DNA of 64,000 nucleotides, taken from positions 1 to 64,000 of IMG/VR virus record IMGVR_UViG_3300042914_002629. One strand, written 5' to 3'. The notes below the pieces were generated by a model. The model had not been told where the DNA came from. It did no database searches and saw only the letters and a list, made by a program, of their open reading frames with translations. The DNA is from a virus. The translations under genes and the position numbers were made by a program. Below, in pieces: positions 8,287 to 17,100 of the stretch (the first letter of the stretch is position 1; each line of letters opens with the position of its first letter).

Positions 8287-8443
8287 CCCGCTCCAGCAGC
8301 TTGTACCCGGTGCAGATCATGCCGGCCCCGAAGACCGGCGCCCATAGACCATCCGCGTCCGCAAAGAGGCGGTAGGTCTGATCATCATTGCGGAGATGGC
8401 CGAAGCGATTCCCCGCCTGGATGACCGTGAGAGTCCGCCCCAT
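8240..8443 (-). CDS. small hypothetical protein
   Basis: 67 residues starting MGRTLTVIQAGNRFGHLRN. ATGA overlap with the upstream gene supports translation. Predicted beta-rich; no family recognised. Confidence 0.5.
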   Translation of the reverse strand: MGRTLTVIQAGNRFGHLRNDDQTYRLFADADGLWAPVFGAGMICTGYKLLERDDARRVGLSDPGARA

Positions 8444-8973
8444 CAGGCCGCGAGAGCGTCGCGGTAGCGGCGCAGCATCTTGGCGTAGGTGTTCGTGCCC
8501 TTCACCGGATAGGCGGCCAGGGTCGCGATGTCGCCGGCCTGCGCCAGCTCATACATCCGATCGCAGTGCTTCTGATACCCGGCATTCTTGCCGCTGGTGA
8601 TTTCCAGCCGGGCCTTGGCCTGCCCCAGCGTGGTGGCCATGTCGACCCGCTTGCGCTTAGCAGTCACCGACTGCGCCTTGGCGAGGTGGGCTTCCGTGGC
8701 GGCCACGGTGCCGTTCGCCATCGCCGCGGTCATAGCCGCCAGCAGGTCGCCGCCGGCCACCAGATTGCAAGCGTCCGGCGCATCGGCCATGATTGCGGGT
8801 GCCGACGCTGCGACTTCCTGCGCCGGTTCGGTGACCATGGGGCTGAAGTGATAGAGGCCGTCGACGTTGGAGATGATGAAGTCCACGCCATCCTTGCCCG
8901 TGGGGCAGCCGAACGCCTTGCGGGCGGCGCGGATGGAATTGGAGCGATCTGTGTACGGCTTGCTGGTGGTCAT
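8443..8973 (-). CDS. hypothetical protein with AGDI...NTYAK repeat motif
   Basis: 176 residues starting MTTSKPYTDRS, five bases after a CGAAAGGGCA ribosome motif (8979-8988). The C-terminus, AQAGDIATLAAYPVKGTNTY followed by AKMLRRYRDALAA, closely resembles helical repeats in the middle of the polyvalent protein at 14117-18721 (AAAGDVHGILNTTYGTNTYG...LVAL). First gene of the leftward operon, read from the promoter at 9022-9050. Function unknown; the repeat may be a small protein-protein interaction unit. Confidence 0.65.
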   Translation of the reverse strand: MTTSKPYTDRSNSIRAARKAFGCPTGKDGVDFIISNVDGLYHFSPMVTEPAQEVAASAPAIMADAPDACNLVAGGDLLAAMTAAMANGTVAATEAHLAKAQSVTAKRKRVDMATTLGQAKARLEITSGKNAGYQKHCDRMYELAQAGDIATLAAYPVKGTNTYAKMLRRYRDALAA

Positions 8974-9011
8974 GACCTTGCCCTTTCGTTGTGCCCGTTC
9001 GGGGCGTTTCA

Positions 9012-9050
9012 TCTTCACAATGTTATAGTGAAGCGACGCGGGAACGTCAA
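9012..9050 (-). promoter_or_regulatory. leftward promoter with CTTCAC...GTGAAG operator
   Basis: Read leftward: -35 TTGACG (9045-9050), 17-base spacer, -10 TATAAC (9022-9027). An inverted repeat CTTCAC (9013-9018) / GTGAAG (9028-9033) brackets the -10 box, and the sequence just downstream is ATTGTGAAGAT, shared with other operon heads. The -35 box overlaps the start codon of the divergent terminase gene, so leftward early and rightward late transcription meet here. Confidence 0.7.
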
Positions 9051-9574
9051 TGGCAAAAACGTCGGCAGAAATGCTGAACATCGATCGCAGGATTTGGGAC
9101 TACCGCCTCGCCGGCCTCGGCACGGCGCAGATAGCCTCTGCCCTGGATATGACCCCTGCCCAGCTCGCAAAGCGCATGGAGCGGGTCAAGCGGCAGATCG
9201 AGCCCGAGATCAGGGACGCGGCCAAGTCGCATGTGGCCCTTCAGTACGCCCGGCTGGAGCGCATGATCCGCGCCATGTGGCCACAGGCCATCGGCAATCC
9301 GGGACGCGGCAAGCCTGGCGACCGCGACCACATCCCGAAGGTGCCGCCCGACCAAGGCGCGATCAGGGAGATCGCCGCTCTCATGCGCGACCAGTCCGCG
9401 CTGCTGACCAAGTCCATCGGCTCGCTGCCGGCCGCCGCCGGAACCTCGGACGCCGCCGACCAGGCCGCAGCCAATGAAGACGAAAACGCAGAAGCCGCAA
9501 GATCCACGCTCGCTGATCGAATTGATCGGTTGCTTGCCACCCGAGCTGCGCAGGGAAGCTCTAGCGGATCTTAG
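9050..9574 (+). CDS. terminase small subunit (by position and fold)
   Basis: 174 residues. Starts with an N-terminal HTH-like segment (IWDYRLAGLGTAQIASALDM), a charged helical middle and a low-complexity Ala/Asp/Ser C-terminus. It directly precedes and overlaps TerL by 101 bases, where the DNA-recognition subunit of the packaging motor normally lies. Sequence identity alone is weak, so the call rests on position and HTH. Confidence 0.65.
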   Translation: MAKTSAEMLNIDRRIWDYRLAGLGTAQIASALDMTPAQLAKRMERVKRQIEPEIRDAAKSHVALQYARLERMIRAMWPQAIGNPGRGKPGDRDHIPKVPPDQGAIREIAALMRDQSALLTKSIGSLPAAAGTSDAADQAAANEDENAEAARSTLADRIDRLLATRAAQGSSSGS

Positions 9575-10937
9575 CCTCAACCAAGCGGAGGCCATCCTCT
9601 ACGACTGGCGGGTGTGGGCGCGTGATGACCAAATCGCCCCGCCTGGCGACTGGGATCAATGGCTCCTGCTGGGCGGACGCGGCGCGGGCAAGACCCGAAC
9701 AGGCTCGGAATGGATCAGGGAGCAGGTCCGCAACGGCATCGGCAAGATCGCGCTGGTGGCCCCGACCGCGGCCGATACCCGAGATGTCATGGTCGAAGGG
9801 GACTCCGGCATTCTGTCGGTCTGCTGGAAGCACGACAAAGACCGCTGGGGCCGCCCCACCGGGCGACCGCTCTATGAGCCTTCCAAGCGCAAGCTGACCT
9901 GGGAGAACGGCGCCTATGCGCTGCTGTTCTCGGCCGAGGAACCCGAGCGCCTTCGCGGCCCGCAGTTCGGCGCCGCGTGGACCGATGAGCTGGCGGCCTG
10001 GAAATACCTGATCGACACCTGGGACATGCTGTCGTTCGGCCTCCGGCTCGGCGACAACCCGCAATGCGTCATTACCACCACGCCGAAGCCGATCAAGCTG
10101 CTGAAAGACATCATGGCGGACGCGGGCACGCGCATCTCCAGCGCGTCGACCTTCGCCAACGCGGCCAACCTGGCGGGCAAATTCCTCAAGCGGGTTCGTG
10201 CAAAGTACGAAGGGACGCGACTGGGCGATCAGGAGCTATACGCCAAGATCCTGGATGACATCGCTGGCGCCCTGTGGAACCGCTCCAATATCGACAAGCA
10301 CCGGCTGCGGATCAAGTTCGATGAGGCGGGCAACCCCTATCGGGTCTGGCCCGACCTTGCGCGCATCGTGGTGGCCGTCGACCCCGCGACCACGGCCACC
10401 GAGAACAGCGATGAGACCGGCATCATCGTGGCGGGCCGGGGCGTGGACAAGCGCGGCTACGTGCTGGACGATTGCTCGGGCATCATGTCGCCGGCCGAGT
10501 GGGGCGAGGCGGCTGTCCTGGCCTATTGGAACCACATGGCGGACGCGGTGGTGTACGAGAGCAACCAGGGCGGCGACATGGTCAGGCACGTGATTAAGTC
10601 CAGCGCCGAAAAGCTGCATCGCGAGGGGAAGATCCGCTCGCCAGAGATCAACATTCGCGGCGTTCACAGCTTCCGCGGGAAAGTGCTTCGGGCCGAGCCC
10701 GTCTCGGCGCTATATGAGCAGGGGCGGATATCGCATGTCGGCGGCTTCGCTGTCCTGGAAGAGCAAATGTGCGCCTTCACCCAGGATTTCGACCGCAAGG
10801 CGATGGGCTATTCGCCCGACCGTGTGGACGCGCTGGTGCATGGGTTCACAGACCTGCTTGCGGACCTGATGGAAATCCCCCTTGTCGATCCGTTCTCGAT
10901 CGAGGGGCTATCGAAATGGAGGCCGGGAATTGGCTGA
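9474..10937 (+). CDS. terL: terminase large subunit
   Basis: 487 residues. Walker A GGRGAGKT at residues 67-74, Walker B/catalytic carboxylate AAWTDE around 168-172, coupling motif TTTPK near 200, and a nuclease domain with VAVDPATTATENSDETG near residue 300 supplying the RNase H-like acidic residues. This is the ATPase-nuclease that drives DNA into the prohead and cuts concatemers. Length is normal for the family. It overlaps the small subunit gene upstream and the portal gene by 8 bases downstream. Confidence 0.95.
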   Translation: MKTKTQKPQDPRSLIELIGCLPPELRREALADLSLNQAEAILYDWRVWARDDQIAPPGDWDQWLLLGGRGAGKTRTGSEWIREQVRNGIGKIALVAPTAADTRDVMVEGDSGILSVCWKHDKDRWGRPTGRPLYEPSKRKLTWENGAYALLFSAEEPERLRGPQFGAAWTDELAAWKYLIDTWDMLSFGLRLGDNPQCVITTTPKPIKLLKDIMADAGTRISSASTFANAANLAGKFLKRVRAKYEGTRLGDQELYAKILDDIAGALWNRSNIDKHRLRIKFDEAGNPYRVWPDLARIVVAVDPATTATENSDETGIIVAGRGVDKRGYVLDDCSGIMSPAEWGEAAVLAYWNHMADAVVYESNQGGDMVRHVIKSSAEKLHREGKIRSPEINIRGVHSFRGKVLRAEPVSALYEQGRISHVGGFAVLEEQMCAFTQDFDRKAMGYSPDRVDALVHGFTDLLADLMEIPLVDPFSIEGLSKWRPGIG

Positions 10938-12450
10938 TACCGAACCGACCAAGGGTCCGGCGATCCCCAGCGCGATGCAGGAGATCGGCGATAGCGCGCT
11001 GCGTCGCACCGGCGGCTATGTGCGGGAAGATTTCCTGCCCGAGCTGCTGGGGTTGCAGGCGGCGCGGACCTACCGGGAGATGTCCTACAATGACCCGGTG
11101 ATCGGTGCCATCCAGTTCGCGATGAAGATGCTCATCAGCCGGGCCGAGTGGGATGTGCAGCCGGCCGACGACACCCCCGCCGCGCAGGAAGAGGGGGAGT
11201 TTGTCGAGGGCATGATGGGCGACATGGTGATGTCGTGGGGCTCCATGATCATGGAAGCCCTCACCATGCTGACCTACGGCTACGCCCCGATGGAGGTGGT
11301 GTGGAAGCGGCGCGGCGGGCAGAACCCCGACAAGATGAAGTCGAGCAAGTTCGATGACGGGATGATCGTTCCCGCCAAGATCGCCCTGCGCGCGCAGTAT
11401 TCCATCACGCAATGGGAATTCGATGAAGTCGGGAATCCGACTTGGTTTTGGCAGATGACCGAAACCCGCGGGATGCTCAAGGTGCCGCTGGCGAAATGCT
11501 TGCTGTTCCGGACCACCGAAGAGCTGAACAACCCGTTGGGCTACTCGATCCTGCGCAACGCCTATCGGCCGTGGCTGTTCAAAAACCGGATCGAAGAGAT
11601 CGAAGGCATCGGGATAGAGCGCGACCTGGCGGGCCTGCCGGTGATGAAGATCCCGGCCTCATACATGGCCGACGACGCCGACCAGCGGATGCGCAACATC
11701 TATGAGATGTGCAAAAACCTTGTGCGCGGCATCCGGCGCGACAAGGAAGAGGGCGTGATCCTGCCCTCGGACATGCAGCGGGATGGCGAAGGCAAGCTGA
11801 CCGGAAACCCCGGCTTCGCGCTGGAGCTGCTGTCCACCGGCGGCAGCCGGCAGTTCGACACCACCAAGATCATTGACCGCTACGACCACCGGATTGCCAC
11901 CTCGACGCTGGCGGATTTCATCTTCCTGGGCCAGCAGGCGGTGGGCAGCTTCGCGCTGTCGAGCGACAAGACCGCCCTGTTTTCGCAGGCGATCGGCGGC
12001 TTTCTCGACATGATCGAGAACGTGTTGAACAGCCTCGTGGAGACCATCTGGCGCCTGAACGGCAAGGATGTGGATCTGATGCCGACGCTGAAGCATGGCG
12101 ACGTGGAGACCCCGAACCTGACAGAGCTGGGTACGTACATCTCGGCGCTGGTCGGCGCGGGCGCGCAGCTCTTCCCCGACGTGGACCTTGAGAACCGGCT
12201 GCGCAGCTTCGGCGGCCTGCCCGAGGCGCCGGAGGATCGCGAGGTGGTGGACGATCCGACCACGGCAGCCATCCTCGGACGCGGCGGCACGCCGCAACAG
12301 CAGATGGCCCGGCAGCAGGCGGCGAAGGCGGCCACCGATGAGGCCAAGCAAGCCGAGAAGGACGCGGCGGTGCCCGCACCTGGCGGCAAGCGGCCCGGCG
12401 CCGGAACCAAGCCCCCGCCGCAGCGTAGCAACCCGAAGGCAACGCGCTAA
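10930..12450 (+). CDS. portal protein
   Basis: 506 residues from a TTG at 10930, chosen for the GGAGG seven bases before it and because earlier codons lie inside terL. A long helical/beta protein with YNDPVIGAIQFAMKMLISRA near the N-terminus, FRTTEELNNPLGYSILRNAY in the middle and a Pro/Ala/Lys-rich C-terminal tail, the pattern of DUF935-type and related siphovirus portals. It forms the dodecameric DNA channel at the capsid vertex. Its place between TerL and a MuF protein is canonical. Confidence 0.85.
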   Translation: MADTEPTKGPAIPSAMQEIGDSALRRTGGYVREDFLPELLGLQAARTYREMSYNDPVIGAIQFAMKMLISRAEWDVQPADDTPAAQEEGEFVEGMMGDMVMSWGSMIMEALTMLTYGYAPMEVVWKRRGGQNPDKMKSSKFDDGMIVPAKIALRAQYSITQWEFDEVGNPTWFWQMTETRGMLKVPLAKCLLFRTTEELNNPLGYSILRNAYRPWLFKNRIEEIEGIGIERDLAGLPVMKIPASYMADDADQRMRNIYEMCKNLVRGIRRDKEEGVILPSDMQRDGEGKLTGNPGFALELLSTGGSRQFDTTKIIDRYDHRIATSTLADFIFLGQQAVGSFALSSDKTALFSQAIGGFLDMIENVLNSLVETIWRLNGKDVDLMPTLKHGDVETPNLTELGTYISALVGAGAQLFPDVDLENRLRSFGGLPEAPEDREVVDDPTTAAILGRGGTPQQQMARQQAAKAATDEAKQAEKDAAVPAPGGKRPGAGTKPPPQRSNPKATR

Positions 12451-13535
12451 TGGCCGTGGACCCGATCCACGCGGCGGCCGAGCGGCTTGAGCCGAAGATC
12501 CGGGACGCGTTCCTGGCGGCCATGGCCCTGATCACCGATCAGGACAACATCGACGCCGTGGTGGCGGCGATCATGCGCGGCGATATCGAGGGTGCCCTGT
12601 CGGCGCTGGGCCTCGGGCCGAGCGATACCCTGCCAGAGCTGGCCAGGGCACTCAGGGCGGGCGTCGAGGCCGGCGGGCTGGCATTGCCCCTCACCATGCC
12701 CGCGAGCCGCGCTGAAGCCCTGCTGGTGCGGTTTGACATGCTCAACCCGCGCACGGTCCAGTTCATGCGCGACTATGAGCTGTCGCTGATCCGGCAGATC
12801 AATGAGAAGACCCGCGAGGGCGTCCGAACCTCATTGCTCAACGGCCTCAACGCAGGCGAGAACCCGCGCACCATCGCGGTGGAGACCAAAAAGGTGCTCG
12901 GGCTCACCTCGAAACAGGTGGGCGCAGTTGATAACTTCCGGTTCGAGCTGGAGCACTTCCACGAAAAGCGAGGCGCCAAGGCGTGGGGCTTGGGCAACTC
13001 CATCAACCGGGCGCCCGGCGGCGCGCAAGTCTCGATCCTCGATCGCAACGGCTTCAACACCGATGGCATTAACGCCCGGCGCCTGCGCGATTTCCGGTTC
13101 GACCCGACGCTGAAAAAGGCGATGGAGACCGGCAAGCCGATCCCGCCCGAGAAGATCGACCAGATGGTCCAGCGGTATCGGGAGAAGATGCTCAAATACC
13201 GGGCTGAGACCATCGCCCGCACCGAAGCCCTGCGCGCGGCCAACGCGGGCGCGCTGGAGACCTGGAACCAAGCCATTGAGGCGGGCAAGACCACCACGGA
13301 TCTTGTGCGCAAGCGGTGGATCGTGGCGCACGATGAGCGGACCTGTCCCGTGTGCCGCCCGATCCCGAAGGCGAACGCGGGCGTCGAGGGCTACGGGATC
13401 AGGATAGACCAGCCCTTTCAGACATCGGTGGGTTCGTTCATGACAGCCCCCGTCCACCCGGATTGCCGATGCAGCGTAATTTTCCGGGTGCTGGAGACCT
13501 GGATGGTGGGCGTGAAAAAGGAGAAGTTCGGATGA
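12450..13535 (+). CDS. MuF-like minor head protein
   Basis: 361 residues. The C-terminal third has the MuF/SPP1 gp7 signature: TIARTEALRAANAGALETW, then a CPVC pair, and PVHPDCRCSVIF near the end; the cysteines and His probably bind zinc. Such proteins are packaged with the portal and help head assembly or DNA ejection. TAATG overlap with the portal gene. Confidence 0.85.
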   Translation: MAVDPIHAAAERLEPKIRDAFLAAMALITDQDNIDAVVAAIMRGDIEGALSALGLGPSDTLPELARALRAGVEAGGLALPLTMPASRAEALLVRFDMLNPRTVQFMRDYELSLIRQINEKTREGVRTSLLNGLNAGENPRTIAVETKKVLGLTSKQVGAVDNFRFELEHFHEKRGAKAWGLGNSINRAPGGAQVSILDRNGFNTDGINARRLRDFRFDPTLKKAMETGKPIPPEKIDQMVQRYREKMLKYRAETIARTEALRAANAGALETWNQAIEAGKTTTDLVRKRWIVAHDERTCPVCRPIPKANAGVEGYGIRIDQPFQTSVGSFMTAPVHPDCRCSVIFRVLETWMVGVKKEKFG

Positions 13536-13927
13536 GCGTCGATGGTGTTGCGATCCGCGCTTACAGCGCAGAGATTCCCCTGTACCGGCAGATGTACGCC
13601 GACGAGATTTACCTAGCCGGCAAGCGCCTGTTCCCGAACGGCGGCGGCACCCCGGCGTCGGCGATCGTGAGCCTCACCCTGCCGGCCGGCACCCCCGACA
13701 ACACCATCACGGCCGTGGCCAACCTGTCCGCCACCACATGCGTGCTGTCGACCGCCAACACCTACACCGACGCCGCGGTCAAAACCGCCGTGGACAACGC
13801 CATCGCTGCGCTTCAGACCAAGATCGACGCGGCCTTCAACACGGTGGAGCAGAACATCCTGAACGCCGCGAAGAAGATCAATGATGATCTGGCGGCCGAG
13901 CGGGCTTATGGGGTGATTGCACCGTAA
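13532..13927 (+). CDS. hypothetical virion-associated protein
   Basis: 131 residues in an ATGA overlap with the MuF gene. A beta-rich N-terminal half with repeated Thr/Ala (TITAVANLSATTCVLSTANT) and a helical C-terminus (AIAALQTKIDAAFNTVEQNI) that could form a coiled coil. No family recognised; position suggests a head-associated role. Confidence 0.6.
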   Translation: MSVDGVAIRAYSAEIPLYRQMYADEIYLAGKRLFPNGGGTPASAIVSLTLPAGTPDNTITAVANLSATTCVLSTANTYTDAAVKTAVDNAIAALQTKIDAAFNTVEQNILNAAKKINDDLAAERAYGVIAP

Positions 13928-13958
13928 CGGCCTCTCGGGCCTCACAGGCCAGCAGGAA

Positions 13959-13997
13959 GGCGGCAGCTATGCGATCGAGCGCGGCTGCCGCCGTTTT
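13959..13997 (+). terminator. intrinsic terminator-like hairpin inside the head operon
   Basis: GGCGGCAG (13959-13966) pairs with CTGCCGCC (13985-13992), followed by GTTTT. It lies in the 189-base gap between the MuF-linked gene and the polyvalent protein gene, so it may attenuate downstream expression. The rest of the gap is discussed under findings. Confidence 0.55.
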
Positions 13998-14116
13998 CAT
14001 GACCGCCGCACCGATCAGACCGGAGCGGCCCGCGATCATGCGGAACCTGCTCGCTGTCGCGTGCAGTTCGTCATAGATTGCGGTTTCCTGCCCATCCATC
14101 GACGGACTGTAAGCCG

Positions 14117-17100
14117 ATGCCGGACGATAGCGCCACCATCGAGAAGCTGACAGGCACCTTCGCCGCTTACAGCCTCGCCCCGCGCAGCGCCAACGTGCTG
14201 GCAGCATGGGCGGCCGAGATGGGCGTGCCCAACCCGGTCGCGGCGAAAGACCTGCATCTCACCACCGTGTACAGCCGGACGCCGGTGCCCGCGTATAGCC
14301 CAAATGGGTTGCCTGGGATGCTCCTGCTGGCCGATGGGTTCGGGCTGGAGCACTTCGGGACCGCGCTGGTGCTCACCGTGACGGCCGAGTGGCTGATGGA
14401 GAACGCCGAGCACGCCAAGAGCCTGGGGGCGACCAGCGATTTCCCATCCTACCGGCCGCACATCACCCTGAGCTACGACGCGCCGGATTTCATGCCGGAG
14501 ACCCCGCCTCCGTTCGCCCTGCGCCTCGGCGATGAGCGGGTGGAAGACCTGCGCAAGATGCTCCGGGCCATGACCAGCGTAGCCGTGATGATCAGCAAGG
14601 GGTGGAACCCCGGCCAGGCGCGCGTGCCCGCTGGCGGGCCTCATGGCGGCCAGTTCGCGGGCAAGGGCGGCACCGGCATGGTCGGCGACATCCAGGCGCC
14701 GCACCTCGGGATGCAGGATGGCATGAACGTCGCCACCGGCGACCCCTACCCCATGACCGCGGTGCGGCCGACCGATGTCGATTTCAACGACAACCCCCAC
14801 GACCTGGCCGTGTACGTGAAGGGCTACGACCCTGGCAGCCTGGATGGCGCCAGGTTCGACCGCTGGACTCCGCCTGGCGACTGGTCGCGCGTCGAGGGGC
14901 AAGACCCCAAGCTGGTCGAGGGCAACCTGATCACCGCGCGCGGCAAGTCGATCGGCTCGGGCGTGATCATCACTGAGCCGGACGGCCGGATCTGGATGGT
15001 GGAGCCGACCAACCATTTCGGCGGCTACGAGAACACCTTCCCCAAGGGCACGGCCGAGGCTGGGCTTTCGTTGCAGGCCAACGCGATCAAGGAAACCTAC
15101 GAGGAGTCCGGGCTCAAGGTCCGCATCACGGGCGTGCTCGGGGACTATGAGCGCACCACCAGCGTGGCCCGCTTCTACCTGGCCGAGCGCACCGGCGGGA
15201 CGCCGACCGGCGCCGGCCCGGAATCCCAGGCCGTGAAGCTGGCGCCGCTGCATGAGGCGCGCCGGCTGGCGAACAAGCCCGTGGATCAGAAGATCCTGGA
15301 TGACTACGAGGCGCACATTGCGGCGCGTCCGGCGCCGGTGGCGAAGGCGATGGCCCTGCCGCTGCTGCGCGTGATCGCGCAGGCCATGGCGCGCGTGGTC
15401 GAGAAGGTGAAGGGGCCGGATGGATATAACCGCTGGCCGGCGGGCTCCAGCAAGGGCGGCGAATTCGCTCCGAAGGGCGTACACGGCGGCGGCGCGGGCG
15501 TTGGGGGCGGAGGTGCCGCGGCTGCGGCCAAGGCCACCCAGGCGCCTCCGGGCGCATTCCAGCACCAGCTCATGACCGGGAAGAACCCCGACAACACCGC
15601 CCTCATCTCGGCGAACAAGGCCATCGCCCATTACGGCAGCCTGGCGAACAAGGCCGACGTGGCGGGCCTGGCGGCGGCCATGCCACCCGATCCGTCGAAG
15701 CAGGCCAGCGGCGGCAACGGCTACACCAAGGCGAAGTTCGCCCAGTGGCAGGCGGCGATGACCCACGCCATCGCCCAGTCGAACAAGCCGGTCACGGCCG
15801 CCACAGGCACCGACCAGACTCCCATGAAGCTGTCGGCCATGACGCAGGTCGGCGCGAAGCCTGGCGGGTCGGCCAAGGGGGCGATCTACAAGGACGCGGA
15901 TGGCCAGAAGTGGCTGGTCAAGTCCTACCCGTCGAGCGACCAGGCCAAGAATGAGGTGCTTGCGGCGAACCTCTACAAGCGCGCTGGGATCGACGCGCCT
16001 GAGATGAAGCTGGTCGACCTGGATGGCCAGTTCCACGGCGGGATCGGCGTGGCCTCGAAATTCGAGGATGGGACGCTGTCGAAGTTCGACCCGAGCAACC
16101 CCGTTGCGGTGGCCAAGGCGCAGGAGGGCTTCGCCGTCGATGCGTGGCTGTCCAACTGGGATGTGGTCGGCCTGTCGAATGACAACCTGCTGTCGCGTCC
16201 GGATGGTAGCCTTGTCCGCATCGATCCGGGCGGGGCGCTGCTGTACCGGGCACAGGGCAGCCTCAAGGGCGACGCCTTCGGCGAGACCGTGGGGGAATGG
16301 GATAGCCTGCGCGGCATCGGCCCCAACGCCAACGCGCAGGCGGCGCAGGCGTTCGGCAAGATGACCCCGGAGGCCATGGCCAAGAGTGCCGATCGCGTCC
16401 TGTTCATCCCCAACGCCGACATCCGCGCGATCGTGGCCAAGTACGGTCCCGGCGATGAGGCGGCCAAGACGGCGCTGGCGGACAAGCTGATCGCCCGCAA
16501 GAGCGACCTAGTGAACAAGGCGCTGACCGTGGCGCCCGCGTCGTTCCTGGCCCCGCCGCCTCCGGTGGCCGCCGCGCCTTCGCCGAAGACCGAGGGCAAG
16601 CCTGCCGTGCCCACCTTCACGGGGGAAGCGGCCACCTTCTACGACAAGCAAGTGGCCAAGATCGCGGCGATGGGCGAGGGCTCGGATTTCATCCCCAAGA
16701 TGTATGTGCCGTCGAGCGCGGGAGCGCACGGCAGTGATAATTACAAGGCGTATCAGCAGTTCTACCACGACAGCTTCGTGGCGGCGGCCAGCAGCGGGAA
16801 GCCGATCGAGCCGCCCTCGATCTTCTACAAGGGCTCCGGCAGCGTCACCGGCGCCGAGAAGGCCAAGATCGACGCGCAGATCGACAAAGACCCCAAGGGC
16901 GTGGACAAGGTCATCACGGCCGACAACTACGCCTATGTCGCCGCCAAGATGGTTGAGCAGGGTCACGGGGATGTGAATATCGGGTACATCTCGGCGACCA
17001 AGGCGCTGAACGATCTTCCCGCGTCGCATTTGTTTGAGCAGACCGGACTGCCGAACAGCCTCGGCAAGGATAACGCCGTGGCGCTGCTGCACAGCAAGGG

